Positions 1-7,249 are shown, counted from the stretch's first letter. The stretch is 16,211 bases of DNA from Candidatus Thalassarchaeum betae (GCA_022448665.1 JAKUUO010000005.1:1-16211); one strand, 5' to 3'. Program-made: numbers and translations. Notes: generated by a model not told the origin, from the sequence alone.

Positions 1-1464
1 CACCATGTCAGCCATGGCGGGACCCTGTATGGCGTCGCTCGGAACGACTCGCCAGAAGCCTGGGTAGGCACTGGCATCGCTCAGCCCGGGGTTGGTGCTC
101 GCGTACGAGACCTGCGGAACTCCAGCAGCGCTCAGGATCGCGTTAGCAGCCATCGAGGCGCCGGAGCAGGCAGCTCCTGCGACACCGACCACGCCCGCGT
201 CCACTAGGGACTGGGCGGCTCCAGAAGCGACATCGCCGCTGCAGCCGGAGTCGGCCTCGACCAGTTCGAAGTCTCCACCGGCCGCGTTCAGGTCATCAAT
301 CGCCATCTGTGCAGCGATAGAGAAGGGCGGTGCGTAGACTGCGATTGGGCCAGTCTGCGGGTTCAGCAGACCGATCTTGATGGAGGCGTACTCGCAATCG
401 CCGTTGTCGACATTCGCAGCAGCATTGTAGTTAGTGGCTGCACTGTCTGTGCAACCAGATACCGATGTGCCTCCTCCGTAGGCTGGGTTTGCAACGCCCA
501 TGTAGTGGGCGGCAATCTCCTCAGCAATCTGTTGACCAACGTCGACATCGAAGCCTTCCATATTCCCATCAGCGTTAATGTTCTCAAACGGTGGGTAGAA
601 CGGGTCGTTGCAGAACGATAGTTCGCCAGACTCCAACACGCCTGTGAGGGTGCTTCCCTCAGTGGCTGCCGGGTACGCCGTAGCGGTGTCAGCATTCCTG
701 TCGTCGGTTAGGACCACATTGCCCTCGAACCATGCATCAAAGATCATGTCATATTCGCCACTATCTACAAGCGCGGTTATCGCGACGTTCAGAGCGTCTT
801 CGAGCTCATCAGAGTCCTCGCGAATAGCGAGGCCGAAAGTCTCGTCAGAGAAGGTCGTCATAAGAGCGCCCTCCAATGCGAGCACAGGTGCGTCGCCGAG
901 TGCGTAGTCCGCATCTCCGTTGTTGATTGCGAGTATCACAGAAGGCCAGTCGGTGTAGGCTTGGATAGTAGCGGCGCCCAGGTTCTCCTGCGCGTAGATG
1001 TCCGAGGTGGTTCCCGATGCAAGTGCAATCGTAGTTCCAGCCGCGTTCAACTCGCTGACATCAGAGATGGCAGCGGCTCCACTAGCTCCAATGACTCCCT
1101 GGCTGCTGGTGTAGTAGCCACGGGTGAAATCGACCACTTGGTCTCTCGCATCCGTCTTGGTCATCGCCGAGAGAATAGCATCACACATATCTCCCGCATT
1201 CAGGTTGGGGATGATGGGATCCCAGTCCGAGGCCACCCACGCAGCGCTTACGCCAGCTGCGGGTGTCAGGGTCCAGGTTGGGTCGTACGTACACGACCCA
1301 TCGTCGGATGTCGCATCAGCGTTGTAGTTGTTCGCAGTAGCGTCCATACAACCCATTACGTCTTCCGGTTCATCAGGTTCATCATCTCCCCCTAGACAAC
1401 CAGCGAAAGCTGCCGCCAGCATGCTTAGGGTAAGCATCATTGCAATTATTTTCTTATTTTCCAT
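1..1464 (-). CDS. Two-fold solute-binding lipoprotein: permuted SBP type-3 domain plus LIV/ANF-type domain (3' end outside window)
   Basis: The reading frame is open from ATG at 1464 to the window edge (488 codons seen, no stop), so the gene is partial. Residues 1-23 are a lipoprotein signal: Lys-rich start, hydrophobic run, lipobox AFAGC with Cys23, then an acidic linker. Residues 38-58 and 337-357 are two copies of a GC-D--A-NYN--A--D-G-C module. Residues about 72-275 match an amino-acid-binding SBP_bac_3 domain from its second strand onward (SDWDPIIPNLNAG, then a TKTDAR motif whose Arg107 should bind the ligand carboxylate, lobe 2 with GDADYALGD, and the C-terminal helix). The usual first strand and helix (NDPFYPPFE, GFDVDV) come afterwards, at residues 286-320, so the domain looks circularly permuted. 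From residue 362 a type-1 periplasmic binding domain begins (IKIGLLNPQTGP; VPQVSYASTNPGLSD at about 449-463). Likely a membrane-anchored receptor for amino acids or similar solutes; ligand unknown. No transporter permease is visible. Confidence 0.88.
   Translation of the reverse strand, partial: MENKKIIAMMLTLSMLAAAFAGCLGGDDEPDEPEDVMGCMDATANNYNADATSDDGSCTYDPTWTLTPAAGVSAAWVASDWDPIIPNLNAGDMCDAILSAMTKTDARDQVVDFTRGYYTSSQGVIGASGAAAISDVSELNAAGTTIALASGTTSDIYAQENLGAATIQAYTDWPSVILAINNGDADYALGDAPVLALEGALMTTFSDETFGLAIREDSDELEDALNVAITALVDSGEYDMIFDAWFEGNVVLTDDRNADTATAYPAATEGSTLTGVLESGELSFCNDPFYPPFENINADGNMEGFDVDVGQQIAEEIAAHYMGVANPAYGGGTSVSGCTDSAATNYNAAANVDNGDCEYASIKIGLLNPQTGPIAVYAPPFSIAAQMAIDDLNAAGGDFELVEADSGCSGDVASGAAQSLVDAGVVGVAGAACSGASMAANAILSAAGVPQVSYASTNPGLSDASAYPGFWRVVPSDAIQGPAMADMV
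394..456 (-). repeat. Cys-bounded GC-D--A-NYN--A--D-G-C module, copy 2
   Basis: This encodes residues 337-357, between the SBP type-3 material and the type-1 binding domain. It keeps Gly-Cys, the Thr-Asn-Tyr-Asn core and the closing Cys, with Asp-Asn-Gly-Asp-Cys in place of Asp-Asp-Gly-Ser-Cys. With copy 1 it brackets the permuted domain exactly. Confidence 0.75.
1291..1353 (-). repeat. Cys-bounded GC-D--A-NYN--A--D-G-C module, copy 1
   Basis: This encodes residues 38-58 of the lipoprotein, directly after the acidic linker and before the first binding domain. Pattern: Gly-Cys-Met-Asp, Ala-Asn-Asn-Tyr-Asn, Asp-Asp-Gly-Ser-Cys. Similar short modules occur in secreted proteins of marine microbes; the paired Cys and the Asp/Asn residues suggest a small disulphide-closed, possibly metal-binding loop (inference). 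Confidence 0.75.
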
Positions 1465-1525
1465 AGCGTTTCACGCTCCAGTGTCGCCCGCGACAATGTG
1501 TACCCGTTATAGAGATTCGCGAGTA

Positions 1526-1538
1526 TTACCGTAGGTAA
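1526..1538. promoter_or_regulatory. Short inverted repeat (possible operator) in the divergent intergenic region
   Basis: TTACC-GTA-GGTAA is a perfect 5-bp inverted repeat with a 3-bp spacer. It lies 62-74 bp upstream of the lipoprotein start on the minus strand and 127 bp upstream of purM. It could be a regulator site or a small hairpin; chance occurrence is possible for so short a repeat. Confidence 0.3.
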
Positions 1539-1651
1539 ACCGATTGGGGGGTAAAATATGGGAAATATTGCACGATTCACGGTTTTTCTGGGGCCTGCGC
1601 GAGACTAATGGATAGTGAGGATGATGGGGTGCAACCCCCCCGGAGGAGTGT

Positions 1652-1657
1652 GGGAGG
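1652..1657 (+). promoter_or_regulatory. Shine-Dalgarno of purM
   Basis: GGGAGG lies 7 bases before the ATG at 1665. It decides the start in favour of 1665 over the in-frame ATG at 1608, which has no such site. The 1665 start also gives the family-typical N-terminus MDYASSGVDID. Confidence 0.6.
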
Positions 1658-1664
1658 CAAGCCG

Positions 1665-2774
1665 ATGGACTACGCATCCAGCGGTGTTGACATCGATGCC
1701 GAGGGTCGTGCCGTTGAGAGCCTGATTGGTGCTTTGGGAACCTCTGTCAGGGCTCCAGGACAGAAGGGCGCTCCCGTGCCTCTCCCGGGGGGCTTCGGAG
1801 GCATCGTCGAATTCGGAGATTCTCGACTGGCGCTGGCCACCGATGGAGTCGGCTCCAAGCTCCAGCTGGCCAGTCAGATGGGACGCTTGGAGGGAGTGGG
1901 CATCGACTGCATAGCGATGAACGTGAACGACCTCATCTGTGTGGGCGCCGAACCGCTCGCCTTCGTCGACTACATCGCTGTCCCCAAGACCGATCCTCAT
2001 GTGCACTCGGTGCTCGGCGCCTCGCTCGCAGAAGGATGCCGTTTGGCTAGAGTGACGTTGGCTGGTGGAGAGACGGCTACCCTTCCGGGAATCGTCACAG
2101 AGTTAGACCTCTCAGGCACTGCCCTTGGGTGGTTCCCGACCGGTCATGCAATCACAGGTGAGGGATTGAAATCTGGCGATGCCCTGATTGGTCTTCCGAG
2201 CAGTGGCATCCACTCAAACGGCTTCACACTGGTCCGAGCTGTGCTCGAGCGCTCCGGCGCGCAACTTGACGAGGCCTCTCCGTTCGATTCCGAGCACGAT
2301 GGACGGAGGGTCGTTCTGAATCCGGGAAGCGATGGTCCCCCGACTCTGGGGGAGGTGCTCCTGAACCCGACTCGAATCTATGTCGACCCGTTAGTAGACC
2401 TGGTGCTTGCCTGCAGGAGCGGAAACGGTCCTTGCGCCTCGGCAGACATCAAGGCGATGGTGCACATCACCGGAGGGGGGCTGTCCAACCTTCTGAGGCT
2501 GCACGAGACGCTGGGTTGGCACATCGACGACCCATTGCCCGTTCCTCCTGAGTTCCGATGGATTGCCGAGGTCGGCTCGGTCGAGAGCAGGGAGATGCAT
2601 CGCACTTTCAACATGGGGATGGGGATGGTGCTGGCAGTCTCCCAGAGCGTTGCGGGTTCGGTCTTAGAGTGGTTGGCTGAGCGTCTTCCAGGCACTCGGA
2701 GAGTCGGGTCTGTGAACAACGACGGGAGAAAGGTCACTCACGCAGATCCCAGCGTCGTCTTCGAGCACTACTGA
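1665..2774 (+). CDS. purM: Phosphoribosylformylglycinamidine cyclo-ligase (AIR synthase)
   Basis: PurM closes the imidazole ring in purine synthesis: FGAM + ATP gives AIR + ADP + Pi, in the cytosol. The 369-residue product, slightly longer than the usual 340-350, carries the family signatures in order: MDYASSGVDIDA at the N-terminus, DGVGSK at 60-65 (ATP/phosphate loop), AMNVNDLICVGAEPL at about 84-98, LAGGETA at about 132-138, SSGIHSNGF at about 169-177, HITGGGL near 267 and FNMGMGMV near the C-terminus. An upstream in-frame ATG at 1608 would add 19 unconserved residues and is less likely. trm1 follows after 50 bp on the same strand, but no other purine gene is nearby, so it is not part of a visible pur operon. 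TATA-like A/T-rich sequence lies at about 1552-1569. Confidence 0.95.
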   Translation: MDYASSGVDIDAEGRAVESLIGALGTSVRAPGQKGAPVPLPGGFGGIVEFGDSRLALATDGVGSKLQLASQMGRLEGVGIDCIAMNVNDLICVGAEPLAFVDYIAVPKTDPHVHSVLGASLAEGCRLARVTLAGGETATLPGIVTELDLSGTALGWFPTGHAITGEGLKSGDALIGLPSSGIHSNGFTLVRAVLERSGAQLDEASPFDSEHDGRRVVLNPGSDGPPTLGEVLLNPTRIYVDPLVDLVLACRSGNGPCASADIKAMVHITGGGLSNLLRLHETLGWHIDDPLPVPPEFRWIAEVGSVESREMHRTFNMGMGMVLAVSQSVAGSVLEWLAERLPGTRRVGSVNNDGRKVTHADPSVVFEHY

Positions 2775-2824
2775 GTGGTTTGCACCGTCGTCAATACCTT
2801 GTGCAATAGGCTTCTCGGACCAGC

Positions 2825-4156
2825 ATGGAATCGCCAGAGCCCGAAGGCTGGCCCGGTGTGCTTCACCGCGAGGGGCGTACGCTGTGCAGGCTGGCTGTAG
2901 ATCCCGCGGGAGCGGGTTCTGGACCTGCTACGAAGGGCGAGGGGGCGATCTTCCACAACCCAGCGATGGCTGGCAGCCGGACTCGAAGCGTGCTCCTGAT
3001 GCAACACGCGATCGAGGCCGGTCTGCTCGGCGACAGTACAGTCTACGCATTGGATGGTTTGTCCGCTTCGGGCTTGCGGGCCCGACGCTGGCTGAATGAG
3101 CTCCCAGCTGATACCGCCGCACGAATCAGCGCGACGATGAGCGACATGGATCCGGTCGCACTGGACTGGGCTATGAGGTGCCACGAGGAGTTTCCACCCG
3201 AACATGGCAAGGGTGAGTTGATCGCGCATCTCGGCGACCTGAGGAAGACCGTGCTGGAGCACGGCCGCCACTGGGTCGATGTCGACCCTTACGGCTCTCC
3301 TCTTCCCTTCCTCGACACGGCCATCCAGTCGCTGGCCAGAAGAGGCGTTATGGAAGTCAGTGCGACTGATAGCGCGGCCTTGACTGGTTCTTCGAAAAAC
3401 GCACTACTGCGGCGCTATGGGGCACGTGTGCGAACAGACGGGCTGGCGCATGACTCTGGCTTGAGGGTTCTACTTGCTACAGTGGCGAGAACAGCGGCAC
3501 GGCACGATAGGTCGATCGAGCCACTGATGTCGATTTGGGAGTCCCACCACCTCAGGGTCTCCTTGCGTGTGGTACGCACCGTCGAGGGGGCCAATCGAGT
3601 CGAGGGTTCACTGGGTTGGAGGGTTGGTTCCCCCACAGTCGAAGAGGTCGGTTTGTCGATTTCTGCGGGGCTGCATCCGGAGACCACGCTGGACTCGCTG
3701 CCCATGCACTGCTTCCTACCGCTATCACATCCGGTCGAGCGGTCAGACAAGCGCGTCTCGGGGCCACTGTGGATCGGTCCGATCGGCCAATCAGAAGCGA
3801 TGGCTTCGCTCACCGAGGAAAGGGCTCTGGAGATCTGTGGTCCGATCGCATCCGAGGTGGATGCCGTCGGATGGTCGGAGAAGGACTTCGAGTACGAGCG
3901 CAGGCGAATCGCGCGCAGCGTCAGGCACATCTCCGATGAGGCTGCGGTCATCGATGCACCTCACCTCATTCTAGTCGATGATCTGTCCAGCTGGCTCGGC
4001 TCGGGCTCGCCTCCGAGTCCTAGCGGGATGGTCGAGGCTCTGCGCGGGGCCGGGCACAGGTCAGCTGTCGCGCACTATGGCAGGCCGGCCTTCCGGACTG
4101 ATGCTCCCTGGGACGTCATCGTCGGCGCTGCGAGAGGGCTTCAGCCGCCGATGTAA
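2825..4156 (+). CDS. trm1: tRNA (guanine(26)-N2)-dimethyltransferase Trm1
   Basis: Trm1 uses SAM to methylate G26 of tRNAs, at the hinge between the D and anticodon arms, typically to dimethylguanosine. The 443-residue protein has the family landmarks: IFHNPAMAGSR at 42-52 (usual F-NP-M--NR), the SAM-site segment DGLSASGLRARR at 77-88, MSDMDPVALDWA near 105-116, the catalytic VDVDPYGSPLPFLD near 151-164, then SATDSAALTG and RRYGAR. The C-terminal domain contains GPLWIGPIG and a late HYGRPAFRTDAPWD segment. A conserved HE-GLR motif reads HDSGLR here, a mild deviation. It is longer than the roughly 380 residues common in archaea. No clear Shine-Dalgarno precedes ATG 2825; a weak TCAATACC at 2791-2798 could be a box A. 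Its last 16 bp overlap the 3' end of moaA on the other strand. Confidence 0.93.
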   Translation: MESPEPEGWPGVLHREGRTLCRLAVDPAGAGSGPATKGEGAIFHNPAMAGSRTRSVLLMQHAIEAGLLGDSTVYALDGLSASGLRARRWLNELPADTAARISATMSDMDPVALDWAMRCHEEFPPEHGKGELIAHLGDLRKTVLEHGRHWVDVDPYGSPLPFLDTAIQSLARRGVMEVSATDSAALTGSSKNALLRRYGARVRTDGLAHDSGLRVLLATVARTAARHDRSIEPLMSIWESHHLRVSLRVVRTVEGANRVEGSLGWRVGSPTVEEVGLSISAGLHPETTLDSLPMHCFLPLSHPVERSDKRVSGPLWIGPIGQSEAMASLTEERALEICGPIASEVDAVGWSEKDFEYERRRIARSVRHISDEAAVIDAPHLILVDDLSSWLGSGSPPSPSGMVEALRGAGHRSAVAHYGRPAFRTDAPWDVIVGAARGLQPPM

Positions 4157-5151
4157 GACATCTCGACTCTCGGTAGCGCCGATGTCTCCTCTGAGCGCAC
4201 CTCGCTGTATCGGTCATCACGTCTTGACCAGATAGCCGCAACCGCCTCACTCAGGGCTTCTCCATTGGCCCCGTTGTGGATGATTGCCCTGAGGTCGTGT
4301 CCACCAGAGGCGAAAAGGCAGGTGTGGAGTCTGCCATCCGCGGACAGGCGCGCTCGCACGCAGTCCCCGCAGAACGGCTCGCTGACTGACGAGATGAAGC
4401 CTATCTCCCCGGAGCCATCTGAGTGAGCCCAGCGACGGGCGACGTCGCTCGGTCTGCTCGATTCGACCGGTTCCAGTTCGAACTCTTCCTGCAGGTATCC
4501 CAGCAGGTCGGTGGAGGAGACGACCTGTCCTAGCTGCCATCCGTTGGTCCTGCCCACGTCCATGTACTCGATGAAACGCACAGTCACCCCTGTCCCCTTG
4601 AAGCGGCGGACCAGCGGCGCGACCTCTGTCTCATTGACACCTCGCTGCACCACGCAGTTCACCTTGACAGGAGACAGGCCGGCCTCCAATGCCGCATCGA
4701 TCCCTCCTAGCACGACCTCGACCGGGATGCTGCTGTCGGTCATCTGAGAGTGGATCTTGGGATCTAGCGCATCGAGGCTTACGGTGACCCGGTCGAGCCC
4801 GGCATCAGCCAGTCGTGGAGCCTGCCCGGAGAGCAGTGAGGCGTTGGTAGTCAGGGCGACCTCGACTCCTGTGGAGGAGACCCGGGATATCAGGTCATGC
4901 AGGTCGGGGCGTAGCAGTGGCTCGCCGCCGGTTATGCGCACCTTCTCCAGCCCGAGCGGCCTGCAGGCGGTTACCACCTTCTCAATCTCCTCGAAAGACA
5001 GGTAGGCGCGTCGTGGGAGGAAGGTGTGATTCTCGCCGAAGCGCTCGCGGGGCATGCAGTACCTGCATCTGAAATTGCACCTGTCAGTGACTGATATCCG
5101 CAGGTCGCGGAGGGGTCTGCCCAGTCTATCCAGCAGGTCGGAGTCTGTCAT
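4141..5151 (-). CDS. moaA: GTP 3',8-cyclase MoaA (radical SAM, molybdenum cofactor synthesis)
   Basis: MoaA converts GTP to 3',8-cyclo-7,8-dihydro-GTP, the first step of molybdopterin synthesis. The 336-residue protein, a normal length, has the radical-SAM cluster motif CNFRCRYC (Cys25, 29, 32), GGEP at 75-78, the second [4Fe-4S] site Cys261-X2-Cys264-X13-Cys278, and the C-terminal Gly-Gly tail (SYIGG) needed in the active site of characterised homologues. No other moa/mog genes are in view, so the rest of the pathway lies elsewhere. It is divergent from nfuA, which encodes an Fe-S carrier, a plausible functional link for an enzyme with two clusters. Its 3' end overlaps trm1 by 16 bp, convergently. 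No good box A lies at the usual distance; the element at 5201-5210 could serve both directions. Confidence 0.95.
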   Translation of the reverse strand: MTDSDLLDRLGRPLRDLRISVTDRCNFRCRYCMPRERFGENHTFLPRRAYLSFEEIEKVVTACRPLGLEKVRITGGEPLLRPDLHDLISRVSSTGVEVALTTNASLLSGQAPRLADAGLDRVTVSLDALDPKIHSQMTDSSIPVEVVLGGIDAALEAGLSPVKVNCVVQRGVNETEVAPLVRRFKGTGVTVRFIEYMDVGRTNGWQLGQVVSSTDLLGYLQEEFELEPVESSRPSDVARRWAHSDGSGEIGFISSVSEPFCGDCVRARLSADGRLHTCLFASGGHDLRAIIHNGANGEALSEAVAAIWSRRDDRYSEVRSEETSALPRVEMSYIGG

Positions 5152-5200
5152 GTTTCAGCGTGGAGCACTCCGGTGATGAGGCTTGCCTGTGTGCGGACAG

Positions 5201-5210
5201 GTTGAATAAA
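5201..5210 (+). promoter_or_regulatory. Probable box A (TATA-like) of nfuA
   Basis: GTTGAATAAA lies 28 bp before the nfuA ATG at 5239. That spacing fits an archaeal TATA box driving a leaderless or near-leaderless mRNA. Read on the other strand it lies about 50 bp upstream of moaA and might serve both genes. Confidence 0.45.
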
Positions 5211-5238
5211 GGGCTGTACCAGCCGGTTATCGAATCCC

Positions 5239-5802
5239 ATGCTCAGTATCAGCCCGAAAGCACGCGAGATGCTGGACCAATTCGCATCTCAGACCGAAGA
5301 GGCCAGCGAACTGTGCCTCAGAGTCGAAATCATCGGAAGGGGGCAGGAGGGTTTCCAGTACGACCTGCAGTTCATCGACGCCAATGACGCCAAGGAGGAC
5401 GACATCGAGTTGCAAATCGAGGACATGCAGGTGCTCGTCGCGGCGAGGAGCGCCCAGTACCTCGAAGGCACTACGCTCGACTACAAGGAGACGCTTATGG
5501 GCGGCGGCTTCAGCTTCGACAACCCCAACCCGATGTGGATGGACGAGCTCTCTAAGGCGGTCGCTGATATCATCGCCAGCGAGGTCAACCCCGTAGTCGC
5601 CTCGCACGGTGGCCACGTCGACCTGATTGGTGTAGATTCGGGCAAGGCCATCATCGCCTTCGGCGGTGGCTGCCAGGGATGCGGGATGGTCGATGTCACC
5701 CTCAAGCAGGGCGTCGAGGTCATGATCAAGGACAGCGTGCCAGGTATCTCCGAGGTGGTCGATGCGACTGACCACGCAGCGGGCACCAATCCGTTCTACT
5801 AG
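5239..5802 (+). CDS. nfuA: Fe-S cluster carrier protein NfuA (degenerate A-type domain + NifU C-terminal domain)
   Basis: NfuA receives [4Fe-4S] clusters from the assembly machinery and passes them to apo-enzymes. The 187-residue protein has two domains. Residues about 1-98 resemble an IscA/HesB A-type domain that has lost the ligand cysteines (GGGFSFDNPNP where A-type scaffolds have C-C). Residues about 99-187 are a NifU C-terminal domain with Cys145-X2-Cys148 in GGGCQGCGMVDVTLKQGVE, ending ATDHAAGTNPFY. The length, degenerate N-terminal domain and C-terminal tail closely match E. coli NfuA (191 residues), which is a bacterial architecture; transfer into this lineage is inferred. It is divergent from moaA, a likely client. 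Its stop lies 4 bp from the stop of the convergent PAC2 gene. Confidence 0.93.
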   Translation: MLSISPKAREMLDQFASQTEEASELCLRVEIIGRGQEGFQYDLQFIDANDAKEDDIELQIEDMQVLVAARSAQYLEGTTLDYKETLMGGGFSFDNPNPMWMDELSKAVADIIASEVNPVVASHGGHVDLIGVDSGKAIIAFGGGCQGCGMVDVTLKQGVEVMIKDSVPGISEVVDATDHAAGTNPFY

Positions 5803-5806
5803 CTAG

Positions 5807-6574
5807 TCAGAAGACCATCGGGACATCATCATCATCGTCTGTGTCAGGCGGTGGCAGGGCCATCGACTGAGCGCGCTCGAAGGCCTCTCGTACGCGCGCC
5901 TCGATGTTTCGAGCATCGTCCAGAAGACCCTGAACTGGAATCTCCCGGTCTATCAGCTCGCTCAGACCCTCGATTGCAATCAGCGCGGCTCTAGCATCGG
6001 GATACATCGGGTTGCACTCGGCAAGCAGAGCAGTGACGTCGAGTCCTCTCCTCTCACCCTCTGCAATCAGGTAGCCGGATATTCCCGCGACGATGCCATG
6101 CTGGATCTTCTGGATGCCGGCATTGTCGAGCTGTTCCCGGCTCATCTTCGTCGAAGAGACCCCCCAGAGGTCGCTGTCCTCCTTGATGCCCAGATCGTTG
6201 CTGACCACGCCGTCAATTACAATCAGACGGTCGAATCCTCCCTTAGTGAACCACTCTAGGACCGTCTCGCCGAAGTATACGTCGTTGTCACTGGGGAACT
6301 GTATCTCAGCGGTGAAGACGCCGAGACCGTCCCCTTGGTACACGCGCACGGGGTGTTTGGGCACGGAATCGTGGATCAGCGCGATGGCTGGGAACTCCGG
6401 ATGCATGACCGTTCCCATCGGGCTCAGTTCCAATGTCTGGATGAGGTGCGAGGTCGCGATGACGCCCACTGAGCCCACGGTGGAGAAGCCACATACGGCG
6501 GTGCCACCCAGACGAGTGGGGTCGGCTTCAGCGTGAAGCACGAGGGGGTAGGCACCGCTCGAGTACTCGTCCAT
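5807..6574 (-). CDS. PAC2-family protein (proteasome assembly chaperone-like), copy A
   Basis: This 255-residue protein belongs to the PAC2 family, related to archaeal PbaA/PbaB and eukaryotic Pba1/Pba2 chaperones of the 20S proteasome. Visible support: an N-terminal GGTAVCGFSTVGSVGVIATSH segment, HPEFPAIALIHD, a central IDGVVS strand, HGIVAGISGYLIAEGERRG with a following LDVTALLAEC, and PDARAALIAIEGLSELI. The same segments recur in the protein at 11823-12623, so the two are paralogues. The C-terminus is an Asp run followed by VPMVF: the penultimate Tyr of an HbYX proteasome-docking motif is absent, so direct docking by the tail is doubtful. The start at 6574 is supported by a TATA-like element 23 bp upstream. 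Family assignment is firm; the exact role is inferred. Confidence 0.85.
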   Translation of the reverse strand: MDEYSSGAYPLVLHAEADPTRLGGTAVCGFSTVGSVGVIATSHLIQTLELSPMGTVMHPEFPAIALIHDSVPKHPVRVYQGDGLGVFTAEIQFPSDNDVYFGETVLEWFTKGGFDRLIVIDGVVSNDLGIKEDSDLWGVSSTKMSREQLDNAGIQKIQHGIVAGISGYLIAEGERRGLDVTALLAECNPMYPDARAALIAIEGLSELIDREIPVQGLLDDARNIEARVREAFERAQSMALPPPDTDDDDDVPMVF

Positions 6575-6596
6575 TGAACTGCCCCCACAATCGAGG

Positions 6597-6605
6597 TTTA
6601 TTGAA
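6597..6605 (-). promoter_or_regulatory. Probable box A of PAC2 gene copy A
   Basis: On the minus strand this region reads GATTCAATAAACC, about 23-31 bp before the ATG at 6574. It closely resembles the element before nfuA (TTGAATAAA), supporting a leaderless start. Confidence 0.45.
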
Positions 6606-6672
6606 TCCCCCGATGAACACGACGCCCAGAGCGCTTGGATTCACGGTGTTGCTTGTTATGGAACGCAGCGAC

Positions 6673-6679
6673 AAATTAA
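6673..6679 (+). promoter_or_regulatory. Possible box A for the 6707-7645 gene pair
   Basis: AAATTAA ends 27 bp before the ATG at 6707. Its position fits an archaeal TATA box with a leaderless transcript. No Shine-Dalgarno is apparent before 6707. Confidence 0.35.
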
Positions 6680-6706
6680 CATCGAAGACGCACAGCGGCA
6701 GGATGC

Positions 6707-7249
6707 ATGAGCGGGGTCGGGAGCAGCGGCGTAGGCAGGATATACATCAAAGCGGGTTCAGCGGAGATCGACCTCTCGGGCTCGGCTCGGGAAGTGAACG
6801 ACGCGTGGCTGAACATCACCAAGCAAGACACTTGGCAGTCAACTCTCTCCAGAATACGAGTGGCTAGGCAGGAAGCCATCGAAAGCGCGCGTGAAGTCGC
6901 GATAAAAAAGGGCATACCGGAGCGCGGGTCTGCATTCAAGCGCCTCATTGACACCTGCGGCATCGAGAGGAAGAGTGACGTGATTCTAGCCGCCATCCAC
7001 TATCTCAGGTCAGTAGAGAAGGAGTCGGACACCCCTCCTCGGGATCTGAAGACACTGATTTCCCAGACCAAGAAGTGGACTGATGATGATGTCTCGAAAT
7101 GGAATCTATCTCTTTACATCAACCGGATGCTAAAGGGGGGCTCGGGACAGACACCCATGTTGGAATACCCCAAGGACATGCCAGAAAAGAATCGCTACGT
7201 CGTCTTGACGGAGGCCGGTCTCGACCACCTCGAGAAGCTGTCGCTGTGA
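6707..7249 (+). CDS. Uncharacterised protein with possible C-terminal winged-helix segment
   Basis: I do not recognise this 180-residue protein. Residues about 11-38 (RIYIKAGSAEIDLSGSAREV and on) look like a small beta-hairpin domain of the kind found at the N-terminus of some archaeal proteins of unknown function. A charged helical middle follows (RIRVARQEAIESAREVAIKK). The last 15 residues or so (RYVVLTEAGLDHLEKL) resemble the final helix and strand of a winged-helix domain, so DNA or protein binding is possible but unproven. No signal peptide or membrane segment is visible. A pentapeptide-repeat gene starts 9 bp after its stop, so the two are almost certainly co-transcribed. Start chosen at 6707 because of the A/T-rich box 27 bp upstream; an out-of-frame ATG lies at 6703. 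Confidence 0.7.
   Translation: MSGVGSSGVGRIYIKAGSAEIDLSGSAREVNDAWLNITKQDTWQSTLSRIRVARQEAIESAREVAIKKGIPERGSAFKRLIDTCGIERKSDVILAAIHYLRSVEKESDTPPRDLKTLISQTKKWTDDDVSKWNLSLYINRMLKGGSGQTPMLEYPKDMPEKNRYVVLTEAGLDHLEKLSL

Noticed and set aside
363..1534. Several plus-strand and minus-strand frames within the lipoprotein region
   Set aside because: All are shadows of the long open minus-strand frame, which has a signal peptide and recognisable domains.
1608..1664. Longer N-terminus of PurM from ATG 1608
   Set aside because: The extra 19 residues are not family-like and lack a Shine-Dalgarno, whereas 1665 has GGGAGG at good spacing and the conserved MDYA-GVDID start.
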